From an uncultured Mucispirillum sp. (GTDB lineage Bacteria > Chrysiogenota > Deferribacteres > Deferribacterales > Mucispirillaceae): 5,716 nt of DNA. The notes under the pieces were generated by a model. That model did not search any database, had not been told where the DNA came from, and saw only the letters and a list, made by a program, of their open reading frames with translations. Both the position numbers and the translations under genes were made by a program. The stretch is from positions 1 through 5,716 of the forward strand of contig CAMWVK010000125.1 in NCBI GenBank assembly GCA_947177675.1. The letters are read 5' to 3'. Below, piece after piece: positions 1 to 5,645 of this stretch (the first letter of the stretch is position 1; each line of letters starts with the position of its first letter).

Positions 1-129
1 TGCTTCTGTTGGTGAAAAATTAATCAACTTCCTTTCTAAATTCCTTATTCTTAAAAGCAGACTTATTATTAATATTATTAGTACAAAATTTAAAATATAA
101 CTTAAAAGTATTATTAAAGTATTTCCCAT
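1..129 (-). CDS. Membrane-anchored protein, N-terminal fragment (cut by window edge)
   Basis: The reading frame starts with ATG at 129-127 and stays open for 43 codons to the window edge, so only the N-terminus is seen. The A of its ATG is the last base of the upstream TAA stop (TAATG), an arrangement typical of translational coupling. Residues 4-26 are almost all Leu/Ile/Val/Phe and form one clear transmembrane helix. It is followed by a basic stretch (RIRNLERK, residues 27-34), which suggests that the rest of the protein lies in the cytoplasm. There is no signal-peptidase-like site. From memory, small proteins with one N-terminal helix and a cytoplasmic tail (DUF2802 or DUF6115 types) lie at the end of flagellar/chemotaxis operons in many bacteria. 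That would fit the sigma28-type promoter of this unit, but too little is present to assign a family. The gene is likely real; its function is unknown. Confidence 0.7.
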   Translation of the reverse strand, partial: MGNTLIILLSYILNFVLIILIISLLLRIRNLERKLINFSPTEA

Positions 130-902
130 TATTTATTAGCCTCTTTTAACATTTCTCTTTCAAGCCTGAATATATATTTCATTATTTTATCTTCAGAATC
201 AAGGCTTAAATCAGTAAACATTCCTTTATATATTATGTATTCATCAGAATCCATTAATTTTTCCACACTGCATAATGATGCAAAAGAAAAAAAGCCGCCG
301 CTGTCTCTTATTGTAGTATATGCAAATATTTTATCGCATAATATTTCTTTTCTGCATGCAAAAATAATGCCTTCTTCTGATAAAATTAATGAAAGATATT
401 CTTCTGCACCATCTATATTTTCTTTTGGTTTAAGAAGATATAATATTTCATCAAGTTTAGAATTTATATCCATTAAAAATGTTATAATCTCTCTATTTTC
501 TACTTCATCTCTTGAAAATACTTCTTTTAAACGGGATGCTGTAGAATTAAGCTCCTGCCTGTTAATATTTGCTGCAAGAGCTTTATATTTTAATTCACTG
601 CTGCTTTCCACTTCTGCAATGCTGAAGATATGGCTGAATTCTATATAGTGATTTTTAAAAAATATGTCATCAATTCTTTTTAATCTTTCAAATACCACTG
701 TATTATCTGCAAGATTTTTAACTTTAAGAATATGTATTTCTCTATTATTATTTACTGTTTCTGGAAAAATAATGATACTTTTTTCCTGAAATATATCAGT
801 CTGTTCACACTGAATAGTAAGTGGATTTAAATTTAATATAAACCCATATACTGCATTAATTTGGTTTTCTTTTATAACTGAAAGTTTTACTCGTTTCTGC
901 AT
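129..902 (-). CDS. PilZ-like domain protein, probable flagellar/motility accessory (257 aa)
   Basis: I call this a PilZ-like protein from its C-terminal third (about residues 168-253). That part has the usual order of a strand with LSEEG (174-178), a series of beta strands, a strand ending YKGMFTDL, and a final helix KYIFRLERE (242-250). The last segment resembles the 'yIf..qRe' ending of many PilZ proteins. Residues 1-95 look beta-rich and may be a second, YcgR-N-like barrel. Residues 103-160 are helical and include NSKLDEILYLL (147-157), a pattern I associate with this PilZ subgroup. PilZ domains usually bind cyclic di-GMP through RxxxR and D/NxSxxG. Here no RxxxR occurs anywhere, and the D/N position of the second motif is Ile, so binding is doubtful. 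It starts 1 base after the preceding stop with only a weak CAGG-like ribosome site, so translation is probably coupled. It probably shares the sigma28-type promoter upstream of the small gene before it. The PilZ assignment comes from pattern recognition and was not searched. Confidence 0.7.
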   Translation of the reverse strand: MQKRVKLSVIKENQINAVYGFILNLNPLTIQCEQTDIFQEKSIIIFPETVNNNREIHILKVKNLADNTVVFERLKRIDDIFFKNHYIEFSHIFSIAEVESSSELKYKALAANINRQELNSTASRLKEVFSRDEVENREIITFLMDINSKLDEILYLLKPKENIDGAEEYLSLILSEEGIIFACRKEILCDKIFAYTTIRDSGGFFSFASLCSVEKLMDSDEYIIYKGMFTDLSLDSEDKIMKYIFRLEREMLKEANK

Positions 903-903
903 T

Positions 904-1203
904 TTATGCCTGAATATCTATACCAACCTGTTTTGCTTTTTCAGCTTCCTGCTGCTGTTTTTGCTTTCTGCGTTTTTCTCTTTTTTTGCGTTCTTCTTCC
1001 ATTTTTATAGATTTATCTGCAACCCCTGCACTTTCTGTCTTTATTGTGCCGCTTACTTCTTTCTGCTTTTTCTCAAATTCCTTTTGAAATTCTGCTAAAA
1101 AAGCAGCATTTTTCTGTTCCTGACCTTTCTGCATACTGTCCTGCATCTGCTCAGGAATGTAACTTCTTGATACTACTGTGGATACATCATAGGGAGTTGA
1201 CAT
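904..1203 (-). CDS. Small, highly charged hypothetical protein, probably flagellum-associated (99 aa)
   Basis: The family is not recognised with certainty. The protein has three parts: a non-charged N-terminus, a Gln/Lys/Glu-rich amphipathic stretch from about residue 17 to 50, and a very basic/acidic helix-like stretch (about 68-92) rich in Lys, Arg, Glu and Gln. It ends with VGIDIQA. There is no signal peptide, membrane segment or cysteine. From memory, short charged proteins ending in a 'G..IDI.' motif occur beside fliA or at the ends of flagellar operons in several phyla; this resemblance is unverified. Two ATGs stand in tandem (1206 and 1203). The AAAAGGAGG ribosome site ends 2 bases before the first and 5 before the second, so I take the second as the start; using the first would add one Met. 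A sigma28-like promoter lies 32 bases upstream. It is the first gene of a three-gene unit and is followed at a 1-base gap by the PilZ-like gene. Confidence 0.75.
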   Translation of the reverse strand: MSTPYDVSTVVSRSYIPEQMQDSMQKGQEQKNAAFLAEFQKEFEKKQKEVSGTIKTESAGVADKSIKMEEERKKREKRRKQKQQQEAEKAKQVGIDIQA

Positions 1204-1208
1204 CATAA

Positions 1209-1217
1209 CCTCCTTTT
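1209..1217 (-). promoter_or_regulatory. Strong ribosome binding site that decides between two starts
   Basis: Minus-strand AAAAGGAGG is a near-perfect anti-16S complement. Its GGAGG is 2 bases from ATG-1206 and 5 bases from ATG-1203, and the latter spacing is the normal one. Confidence 0.8.
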
Positions 1218-1234
1218 GAGTGTTCTTTTATTTA

Positions 1235-1261
1235 ATATCGTTTTTTCTGCTTAAAACTTAA
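1235..1261 (-). promoter_or_regulatory. Sigma28 (FliA/SigD)-type flagellar promoter
   Basis: On the minus strand, TTAAGTTT (1261-1254) matches the sigma28 -35 consensus TAAAGTTT at 7 of 8 positions. After exactly 11 bases comes AACGATAT (1242-1235). This keeps the CGATA core of GCCGATAA and matches it at 5 of 8, or 6 of 8 against the Bacillus SigD form GCCGATAT. Transcription would begin near 1227, giving a leader of about 24 bases with the GGAGG site correctly placed. This would put the charged protein, the PilZ-like protein and the membrane protein under late flagellar control. The match is by eye in AT-rich DNA, where the -35 element is cheap to find; the CGATA core and exact spacing are what make it convincing. 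Confidence 0.6.
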
Positions 1262-1366
1262 CTTAATATTATTGCAGACTATACTGTATAATATAATGAA
1301 AATATTTCTAAACAGCAAGTATATAAAATTTCATTAAAGTATAAGAATAAAAGTGATTTAATATAT

Positions 1367-1390
1367 AAGCCCAGAGAGAACTCTGGGCTT
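1367..1390 (-). terminator. Hairpin terminator after cheR
   Basis: A perfect 10-bp inverted repeat (AAGCCCAGAG / CTCTGGGCTT) with a 4-base loop begins 4 bases after the cheR stop codon. On the minus strand the stem is followed by ATATATTAAATC, a broken rather than continuous U tract, so termination could be incomplete. It is the only G+C-rich hairpin I find in this gap, and its position at the end of the four-gene operon fits a terminator. The arm sequence is symmetrical, so it could also act on plus-strand transcripts, but no gene is present there to end. Confidence 0.75.
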
Positions 1391-1394
1391 TATA

Positions 1395-2225
1395 CTATTT
1401 TTTCTTCATATAGATTATGCATGTACCTGCATTTTTCATTGTAAAATCTTCTGATATTTTATTCAATGTTTCTGAATGTCCAAGACAAAGATATCCGGGA
1501 TCTGTAAGTATATTATAGAAGTTTTTAATTGTTCTTTGCTTGCCGTCCATATCAAAATAAATAAGAACATTACGGCAGAATATAACATCTACTTTACCAA
1601 TAAGGCTTGTAATTGCTGGAGTTGTAATATTGCCAGTATTAAAACGGACATGTCTTTTAATATCATCTTTAATAAAATAGCTTTGACCCTGCACATCAAA
1701 GTTTCTCATAAAATCTGAAGGAACACCTCTAAAAGAAGCCTGTCTGTATTCACCTTTTTTAGCCAATGCTACAACTTCAGAGTTAATATCTGTTGCAATA
1801 ATATCTATTGATGCTTTATCAAATAAGCCTGCATTTTTAAGCAGTATTGCAATAGAGTAAGGTTCTTCACCTGTTGAGCATGGTGCTGACCACACTTTTA
1901 TGCTTTTTTTACCAGCTTTAATTAGGTCTGGCACTATGTTTGATACAAGATAATCAAGCTGCCCGCGTTCTCTTAAGAAATATGTTTCATTTATAGTAAC
2001 AAGGTTTATAAGTGTATCAAGCTCCTGCCTTTTTTTAATATCATATTTTAAGTAATAAATATAATCTTTAAAAGTAGTAAAGTTAAGGTCTGCAAGTCTT
2101 TTTGAAAGCCTGTTTTCAAGCAGGTATTTTTTATTTTCTGCAAACATTATACCTGAATTTTTATAAATTATATCCTTTAACTCTACAAACTCTTGGTCGT
2201 TAATTTTGATTGAATTTAAAAGCAT
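1395..2225 (-). CDS. cheR: CheR-type chemoreceptor glutamate methyltransferase (276 aa)
   Basis: CheR transfers methyl groups from S-adenosylmethionine to glutamates of methyl-accepting chemotaxis proteins, setting receptor sensitivity during adaptation in the cytoplasm. The length is usual for the family. Residues 10-75 form the N-terminal helical domain, followed by the CheR signature INETYFLRE (78-86). The SAM-binding motif SAPCSTGEEPYS spans 113-124, ATDIN (144-148) holds the acidic residue expected to bind SAM, and FCRNVLIYFD (216-225) and GHSE (249-252) are the conserved late motifs. No motif is broken, so it should be active. There is no extra TPR or C-terminal domain. The start follows the HEAT gene stop by 5 bases, with GGAGAG (2239-2234) inside the end of that gene at 8-base spacing. 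It is the last gene of the operon, before a hairpin. No CheB methylesterase or receptor is in the window. Sequences of this type belong to the CheR superfamily with high certainty; whether it serves a flagellar or another chemosensory pathway is not visible. Confidence 0.95.
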   Translation of the reverse strand: MLLNSIKINDQEFVELKDIIYKNSGIMFAENKKYLLENRLSKRLADLNFTTFKDYIYYLKYDIKKRQELDTLINLVTINETYFLRERGQLDYLVSNIVPDLIKAGKKSIKVWSAPCSTGEEPYSIAILLKNAGLFDKASIDIIATDINSEVVALAKKGEYRQASFRGVPSDFMRNFDVQGQSYFIKDDIKRHVRFNTGNITTPAITSLIGKVDVIFCRNVLIYFDMDGKQRTIKNFYNILTDPGYLCLGHSETLNKISEDFTMKNAGTCIIYMKKK

Positions 2226-2230
2226 AACAT

Positions 2231-3649
2231 TTACTCTCCAATTTCGCCTATGATATGCTCAAGGATATATTTATTGGTTTCGTCTTTAAGTCTACCCCTT
2301 AATAAACTATCATAGCCTACTGGTTTCTGCTCAAGTATAATATCCACTGCTTTATACCTGACAAGCCAGCTTTCATCTGTATTATACAACTTCATAGCAA
2401 CTGTTAATGCTACAGTGCTATTCATAAGGTTTAATGAGTTTAATGCTTCTTTTCTTATATCCTCGTTTGCATCATCTAGTTTTGATAATAAAAACGAAGG
2501 GTCAACACCTTTACATTTTCCTAATACTTCTATGACTGCAAGTTTAACATTCTGCTCTACTTTATCATAATAGCTTTCAATTTTTTTAATTATCTTTTCA
2601 TCATCTATGCCGGCTAACGATTTAGCAGCAAAAAAACCAACCCAGTTATCTCTGTCACCAATTTTTTCAACAAGTGTTGATGTAAATTCTCCACTGCCGC
2701 GTCTTGATAAGCCAGAAGCTGCCGCCTCTCTTATCTGTATAGAAGCATCATCAAGTAAACCAAGTAAAATTTTACCAGCTCGTTCATCTTTAAATAATGC
2801 TATTTTTTTAGCAAGCTGAACACGGACAGTTTCATCTTTTTCTTCATTTATTGCATTTGATAAATATTCAAAAGCTTTCTCATCATTAATAAGTGATAAA
2901 GCATATATTGCAACAAGACGGATTCTCTCATCTTTATCATGCAGATATTTAGCAAGTTTTTCAGAATCAGTATCATCAGAAAGCAGTGCAATAGAAGCTG
3001 CTACTGCTTCAAACACACCTATCTCTTTAGCTGCAAGATAGCTGTAAAGCTGCTCTTTAGAATGAGTATCGCCTATCCAGCCAAGCACTAATATAGCTGC
3101 AGATTTAACATTTGCTTCATTAGAATTAAGTGCTTTTCTATATATTTCTATATTCTGATGATCTTGTGCTTTGCCCATAGTCAGTAATGCATATTCTACA
3201 AGCAACGGATTACCTTTTTCTATAATCTCTATAAGTTTGTTTTGTATTTTTTCATCATAGTTAGCTGCTAAATATTCTGAAACAGTGTCTGCTTTTTCTG
3301 TATCTAAAAATCCTTCAAAAAGAGTATCAAGTGGATATGATGCAAAATCATCTTTGATTACAAATAATTTTTGAAGATTAGTAGACTGCAGCACCTGTGC
3401 TATCTGGTCACAAACATTTAAAAGCTCAATGTCTATTTTCCTTGACATAGCTAATTTTTTAACAGCTATAAGCCCTGCTAAAAATTTACTTTGTATATAG
3501 GAGCATTTATATAAATCAATACCTATTAATACAACTTCGCTGTGTTTTTCAACAATATTACATACTTCTGAAATATCAGACAAGTCGTTATCAGGGTTTA
3601 TATGAACTTTAAATACTCCATTTTTAATTTCATATTGTAACTCACCCAT
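2231..3649 (-). CDS. STAS-HEAT repeat fusion protein, likely signalling scaffold (472 aa)
   Basis: This is a two-part protein. Residues 5-100 have a STAS fold pattern: strand VVLIGIDLYKCSYI (39-52), a helix from 56 to 69, strand IDIELLNV (72-79), then the helix ending QSTNLQKLFVI. At the place of the phosphorylatable D-S-S/T-G loop it has Q53-S54-K55-F56, so the serine is kept but its neighbours are not. From about residue 120 to 470 it is an array of HEAT-like helical hairpins. Their second helices begin near 150, 181, 212, 243, 275, 306, 337, 368, 398 and 430, a spacing of 30-32 residues, giving about ten repeats. Such arrays are protein-binding solenoids (the PBS-lyase-like HEAT class) and have no catalytic role by themselves. 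There is no signal peptide or membrane segment, so it is cytoplasmic. It lies between a free STAS protein (4-base gap) and CheR (5-base gap), which suggests that it docks one or both. Its own ribosome site is weak (AGG, 8 bases upstream), so translation may depend on the gene before. The partner is unknown. Confidence 0.9.
   Translation of the reverse strand: MGELQYEIKNGVFKVHINPDNDLSDISEVCNIVEKHSEVVLIGIDLYKCSYIQSKFLAGLIAVKKLAMSRKIDIELLNVCDQIAQVLQSTNLQKLFVIKDDFASYPLDTLFEGFLDTEKADTVSEYLAANYDEKIQNKLIEIIEKGNPLLVEYALLTMGKAQDHQNIEIYRKALNSNEANVKSAAILVLGWIGDTHSKEQLYSYLAAKEIGVFEAVAASIALLSDDTDSEKLAKYLHDKDERIRLVAIYALSLINDEKAFEYLSNAINEEKDETVRVQLAKKIALFKDERAGKILLGLLDDASIQIREAAASGLSRRGSGEFTSTLVEKIGDRDNWVGFFAAKSLAGIDDEKIIKKIESYYDKVEQNVKLAVIEVLGKCKGVDPSFLLSKLDDANEDIRKEALNSLNLMNSTVALTVAMKLYNTDESWLVRYKAVDIILEQKPVGYDSLLRGRLKDETNKYILEHIIGEIGE
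2234..2239 (-). promoter_or_regulatory. cheR ribosome binding site inside the STAS-HEAT gene
   Basis: GGAGAG overlaps the final codons of the upstream gene and stands 8 bases before the cheR ATG. Ribosomes finishing the STAS-HEAT gene would expose or occupy this site, so translation of the two genes is likely coupled. Confidence 0.65.
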
Positions 3650-3653
3650 AATC

Positions 3654-3971
3654 TTAACCTATTGCAGCTGCTTCTGTATCATATATTTTAAATACTTTAT
3701 CAAGCCCTGTAAAAGAAAACATTTCTCTAATATCTGAGTTCATATCGCAAAGAGATACTTCCTTTTTATTTTTGCTCGCTGTTTTAAATAAGTCTATTAT
3801 TTCTCTTAAACCAGATGAGTTCATATACACTACACTTTTGAAAGATAAAATAACTACATTGCCTTTATCAAGCAGTTTATTTATTTCTGCTTTTACCTGT
3901 GCACCAGTTTGTGCATTAATTTCACCTTCAAGGTATGCTACATTCTTTCCATTTACATTTTTAATATTCAT
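3654..3971 (-). CDS. STAS-domain protein, anti-sigma factor antagonist family (105 aa)
   Basis: This is a single-domain STAS protein of the SpoIIAA/RsbV type and of usual length. The order is: beta strands at 2-15, LEGEIN (14-19) matching the 'l.GelD' start of the family, a helix from about 23 to 35, strand VVILSFKSVVYM (39-50), the loop N51-S52-S53-G54-L55, a helix from 56 to 67, strand EVSLCDM (71-77), and the closing FSFTGLDKVFKIY (85-97). In the family, the serine right after the Asp (here Asn51) is phosphorylated by an RsbW-type kinase and dephosphorylated by a PP2C phosphatase, so Ser52 is the predicted switch. The gene directly upstream encodes such a phosphatase and is the natural partner. 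AGGAGG (3984-3979) lies 7 bases before the ATG and makes the start secure; an out-of-frame ATG at 3976 is too close to it. The output could be a sigma factor or, given the neighbours, CheR or another chemosensory protein; no kinase or sigma factor is seen here. Confidence 0.93.
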   Translation of the reverse strand: MNIKNVNGKNVAYLEGEINAQTGAQVKAEINKLLDKGNVVILSFKSVVYMNSSGLREIIDLFKTASKNKKEVSLCDMNSDIREMFSFTGLDKVFKIYDTEAAAIG

Positions 3972-3978
3972 ATCATAT

Positions 3979-3984
3979 CCTCCT
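3979..3984 (-). promoter_or_regulatory. Strong ribosome binding site of the free STAS gene
   Basis: AGGAGG stands 7 bases before the ATG at 3971. It is far stronger than the sites of the phosphatase gene before it and the STAS-HEAT gene after it. The small STAS protein is therefore probably made in excess over both, as expected for a titrating switch protein. Confidence 0.75.
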
Positions 3985-4000
3985 AACTTTATTAATATGA

Positions 4001-5599
4001 CTATTTATTTTCTTTTTCTTTTTTATTTCTTTTTATTACAAGTATTGTAATATCATCTTCAAAAGGTGCTCCTGCTGTAAAATCTTTAACATCTTCCATT
4101 ACTTCTTTTATAAGACGCTGTGCAGGATAATCGCTGAACATCATAAGTTTAGATATAAGCCTGTCATAACCATACTGTTCACGCTGGCTGTTCATTGCTT
4201 CAACTAAACCATCTGTATACATAAAGAATATATCACCTTCTTCTATATGCCATTTCTTTTCTTCAAAATTTAACCCTTCAAATGTTCCTAAAAACATACC
4301 AGAAGCAGTTATTTTTTTAACAATAAATTCTGATGAATCAAAGAAAAGAACAGGGTTATGTCCAGCAGAAGCAATATTAAACATACCATTATTAGTGTTT
4401 AATACTGCATAAAACATTGTAACAAAGTCTTTTGTATGTATATTATCACATAAAATATCATTAACCATTGCAAGAGCATCTGATGCAGAGATTACATCAA
4501 ATGTATAGCTTCGCATTATAGCACGGGTAATTGCCATAATAACTGCAGCAGGTGTTCCATGCCCTGATACATCTGCTACAACAAAACCCCAGTAGTTATT
4601 ACTCATCTGAATACAATCGTAATAATCACCGCCTGCCTGCTCTGCAGGGATATATGTTGCATCAAAATCATATCCATTAATTTGCGGAAGATTTTCAGGC
4701 AGCAGACTTTCCTGAATATGACCAACCTGTTTTAATTCTTCTTCTATTAATGCCTGAACTGTTTTTAATTTTTCATTCATGCGTAAAAGGTCTTTATTCA
4801 TTATAGACATTTGACGCTGCTTTTCATTAATCTCATTCTGGCGTTCTTTTATGTCATCAATAAGCTTGATTTCTCTTGTTGTATCCCTTAAACTTTCAAT
4901 AATATATTTATCAAATTTAGAAAACATAATTGTCATATGTTTATCATGCATCTGCCTTAATGCCTTGCTGTTATTAGTTTTAAGAGGACAGTCTTTACAA
5001 GGTTCTTCAAACCCATAAACATTGTAGCATTTTATATTTTTCAAATCTTTTTTACCAAGCTGAGAAGTTTCTTTCAGCATTTTATTAATAGTTTTAATAT
5101 TATAGTCATCATCAACTATCATAATGCCTTGTGCCATATTATCAATAGCTTTTTCTAAAAATGTTATTTCATTATCCATTATATTTCTTTCATGGGTTAA
5201 TCTGAAATTATTTGCTTTTGTTTCTTTACTTGAGTGGGTTAATTTTAAACGCTCTTTTTCTAAATCTGTAATATCAATCAAGGAAGAAACATATAAATCA
5301 TCAGATATACGAGTAAAGGCTGCACGGGCAAAAATTCTTTTCCCTTTATATGTAACAATATCTTTTATGATAACTTTTGTGCTAGAAAAATTTTTGTTTT
5401 CTGCAATAGGACAGTTTTTACATGGCTTATTATATCCATGAATTACACTGTAACATTTTTTATTTAGCATTTCATCAGGATGCTTGCCAGAAATTAATGA
5501 TATTCTGCCGTTTGTGAATTTCATATTAAATTCACTGTCAACTGCTATAATGTATGAATCAATACCATCAAAAAGCCTTGTTAATGTGCTTAAATCCAT
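4001..5599 (-). CDS. PAS-PAS-PP2C (SpoIIE/RsbU-type) serine phosphatase (532 aa)
   Basis: This is a soluble sensor phosphatase that most likely dephosphorylates the STAS protein encoded next. PAS domain 1 covers about residues 8-112 and PAS domain 2 about 147-240. A charged coiled coil (about 241-298) leads into the SpoIIE-like PP2C domain (about 305-523). All metal and active-site landmarks are present: GGDYYD (323-328), ADVSGHG (342-348), SAGHNP (411-416), YTDG (461-464) and EDD (514-516). Both PAS domains carry a cysteine cluster: C49-x4-H54-x5-C60-x2-C63 in the first and C191-x9-C201-x2-C204 in the second, each ending in 'PCK(N/D)CP'. This suggests metal, Fe-S or redox sensing. There is no membrane helix and no receiver domain. 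The ATG has only a weak GAG-type ribosome site (GAGTGGGT); a GTG two codons earlier (5605) is possible but has no better site. It is the first gene of the operon, 29 bases before the STAS gene, behind a sigma70-like promoter. The phosphatase family is certain; the ligand and exact target are inferred. Confidence 0.93.
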   Translation of the reverse strand: MDLSTLTRLFDGIDSYIIAVDSEFNMKFTNGRISLISGKHPDEMLNKKCYSVIHGYNKPCKNCPIAENKNFSSTKVIIKDIVTYKGKRIFARAAFTRISDDLYVSSLIDITDLEKERLKLTHSSKETKANNFRLTHERNIMDNEITFLEKAIDNMAQGIMIVDDDYNIKTINKMLKETSQLGKKDLKNIKCYNVYGFEEPCKDCPLKTNNSKALRQMHDKHMTIMFSKFDKYIIESLRDTTREIKLIDDIKERQNEINEKQRQMSIMNKDLLRMNEKLKTVQALIEEELKQVGHIQESLLPENLPQINGYDFDATYIPAEQAGGDYYDCIQMSNNYWGFVVADVSGHGTPAAVIMAITRAIMRSYTFDVISASDALAMVNDILCDNIHTKDFVTMFYAVLNTNNGMFNIASAGHNPVLFFDSSEFIVKKITASGMFLGTFEGLNFEEKKWHIEEGDIFFMYTDGLVEAMNSQREQYGYDRLISKLMMFSDYPAQRLIKEVMEDVKDFTAGAPFEDDITILVIKRNKKEKENK

Positions 5600-5645
5600 A
5601 TACCCACTCTGTAATATACTTCTTTTACTTATTTATAATTACTTG

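Noticed and set aside
235..648. Plus-strand open frame of 137 codons
   Set aside because: It lies wholly inside the PilZ-like gene on the other strand, has no recognisable domain, and its composition reads as the complement of a coding strand. The other plus-strand frames (1476-1718, 2607-2819, 3772-4050, 5124-5441, 5484-5687) are shadows for the same reasons.
1280..1290. Inverted repeat TATAC-T-GTATA as a possible operator
   Set aside because: The arms are only five AT-rich bases and there is no second copy. Chance is a sufficient explanation.
1290..1318. Alternative sigma70-like promoter TTGCTG-N17-TATATT on the minus strand
   Set aside because: The -35 matches only 3 of 6 bases, and such pairs arise easily in this AT-rich gap. 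The sigma28 site nearer to the gene fits better. It could still be a second, weak promoter.
1207..1366. Small RNA or riboswitch in the gap between the two units
   Set aside because: Apart from the terminator next to it and the promoter elements, the stretch is nearly all A and T, with no further stable stem or known aptamer pattern that I can see.
2228..2230. ATG directly after the STAS-HEAT stop codon (TAAATG) as the cheR start
   Set aside because: It is out of frame with cheR and meets a stop after four codons. The ATG at 2225 has the correct ribosome-site spacing.
5411..5455. Possible c-type heme site from the CxxC motif in the phosphatase
   Set aside because: Heme attachment needs CxxCH; here the residue after the second Cys is Pro, and there is no export signal.
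5603..5605. GTG as an earlier start for the phosphatase
   Set aside because: It adds only two residues, and the nearest purine-rich stretch (AAAGAAG) is too far upstream. The ATG at 5599 is preferred, although its own site is weak.
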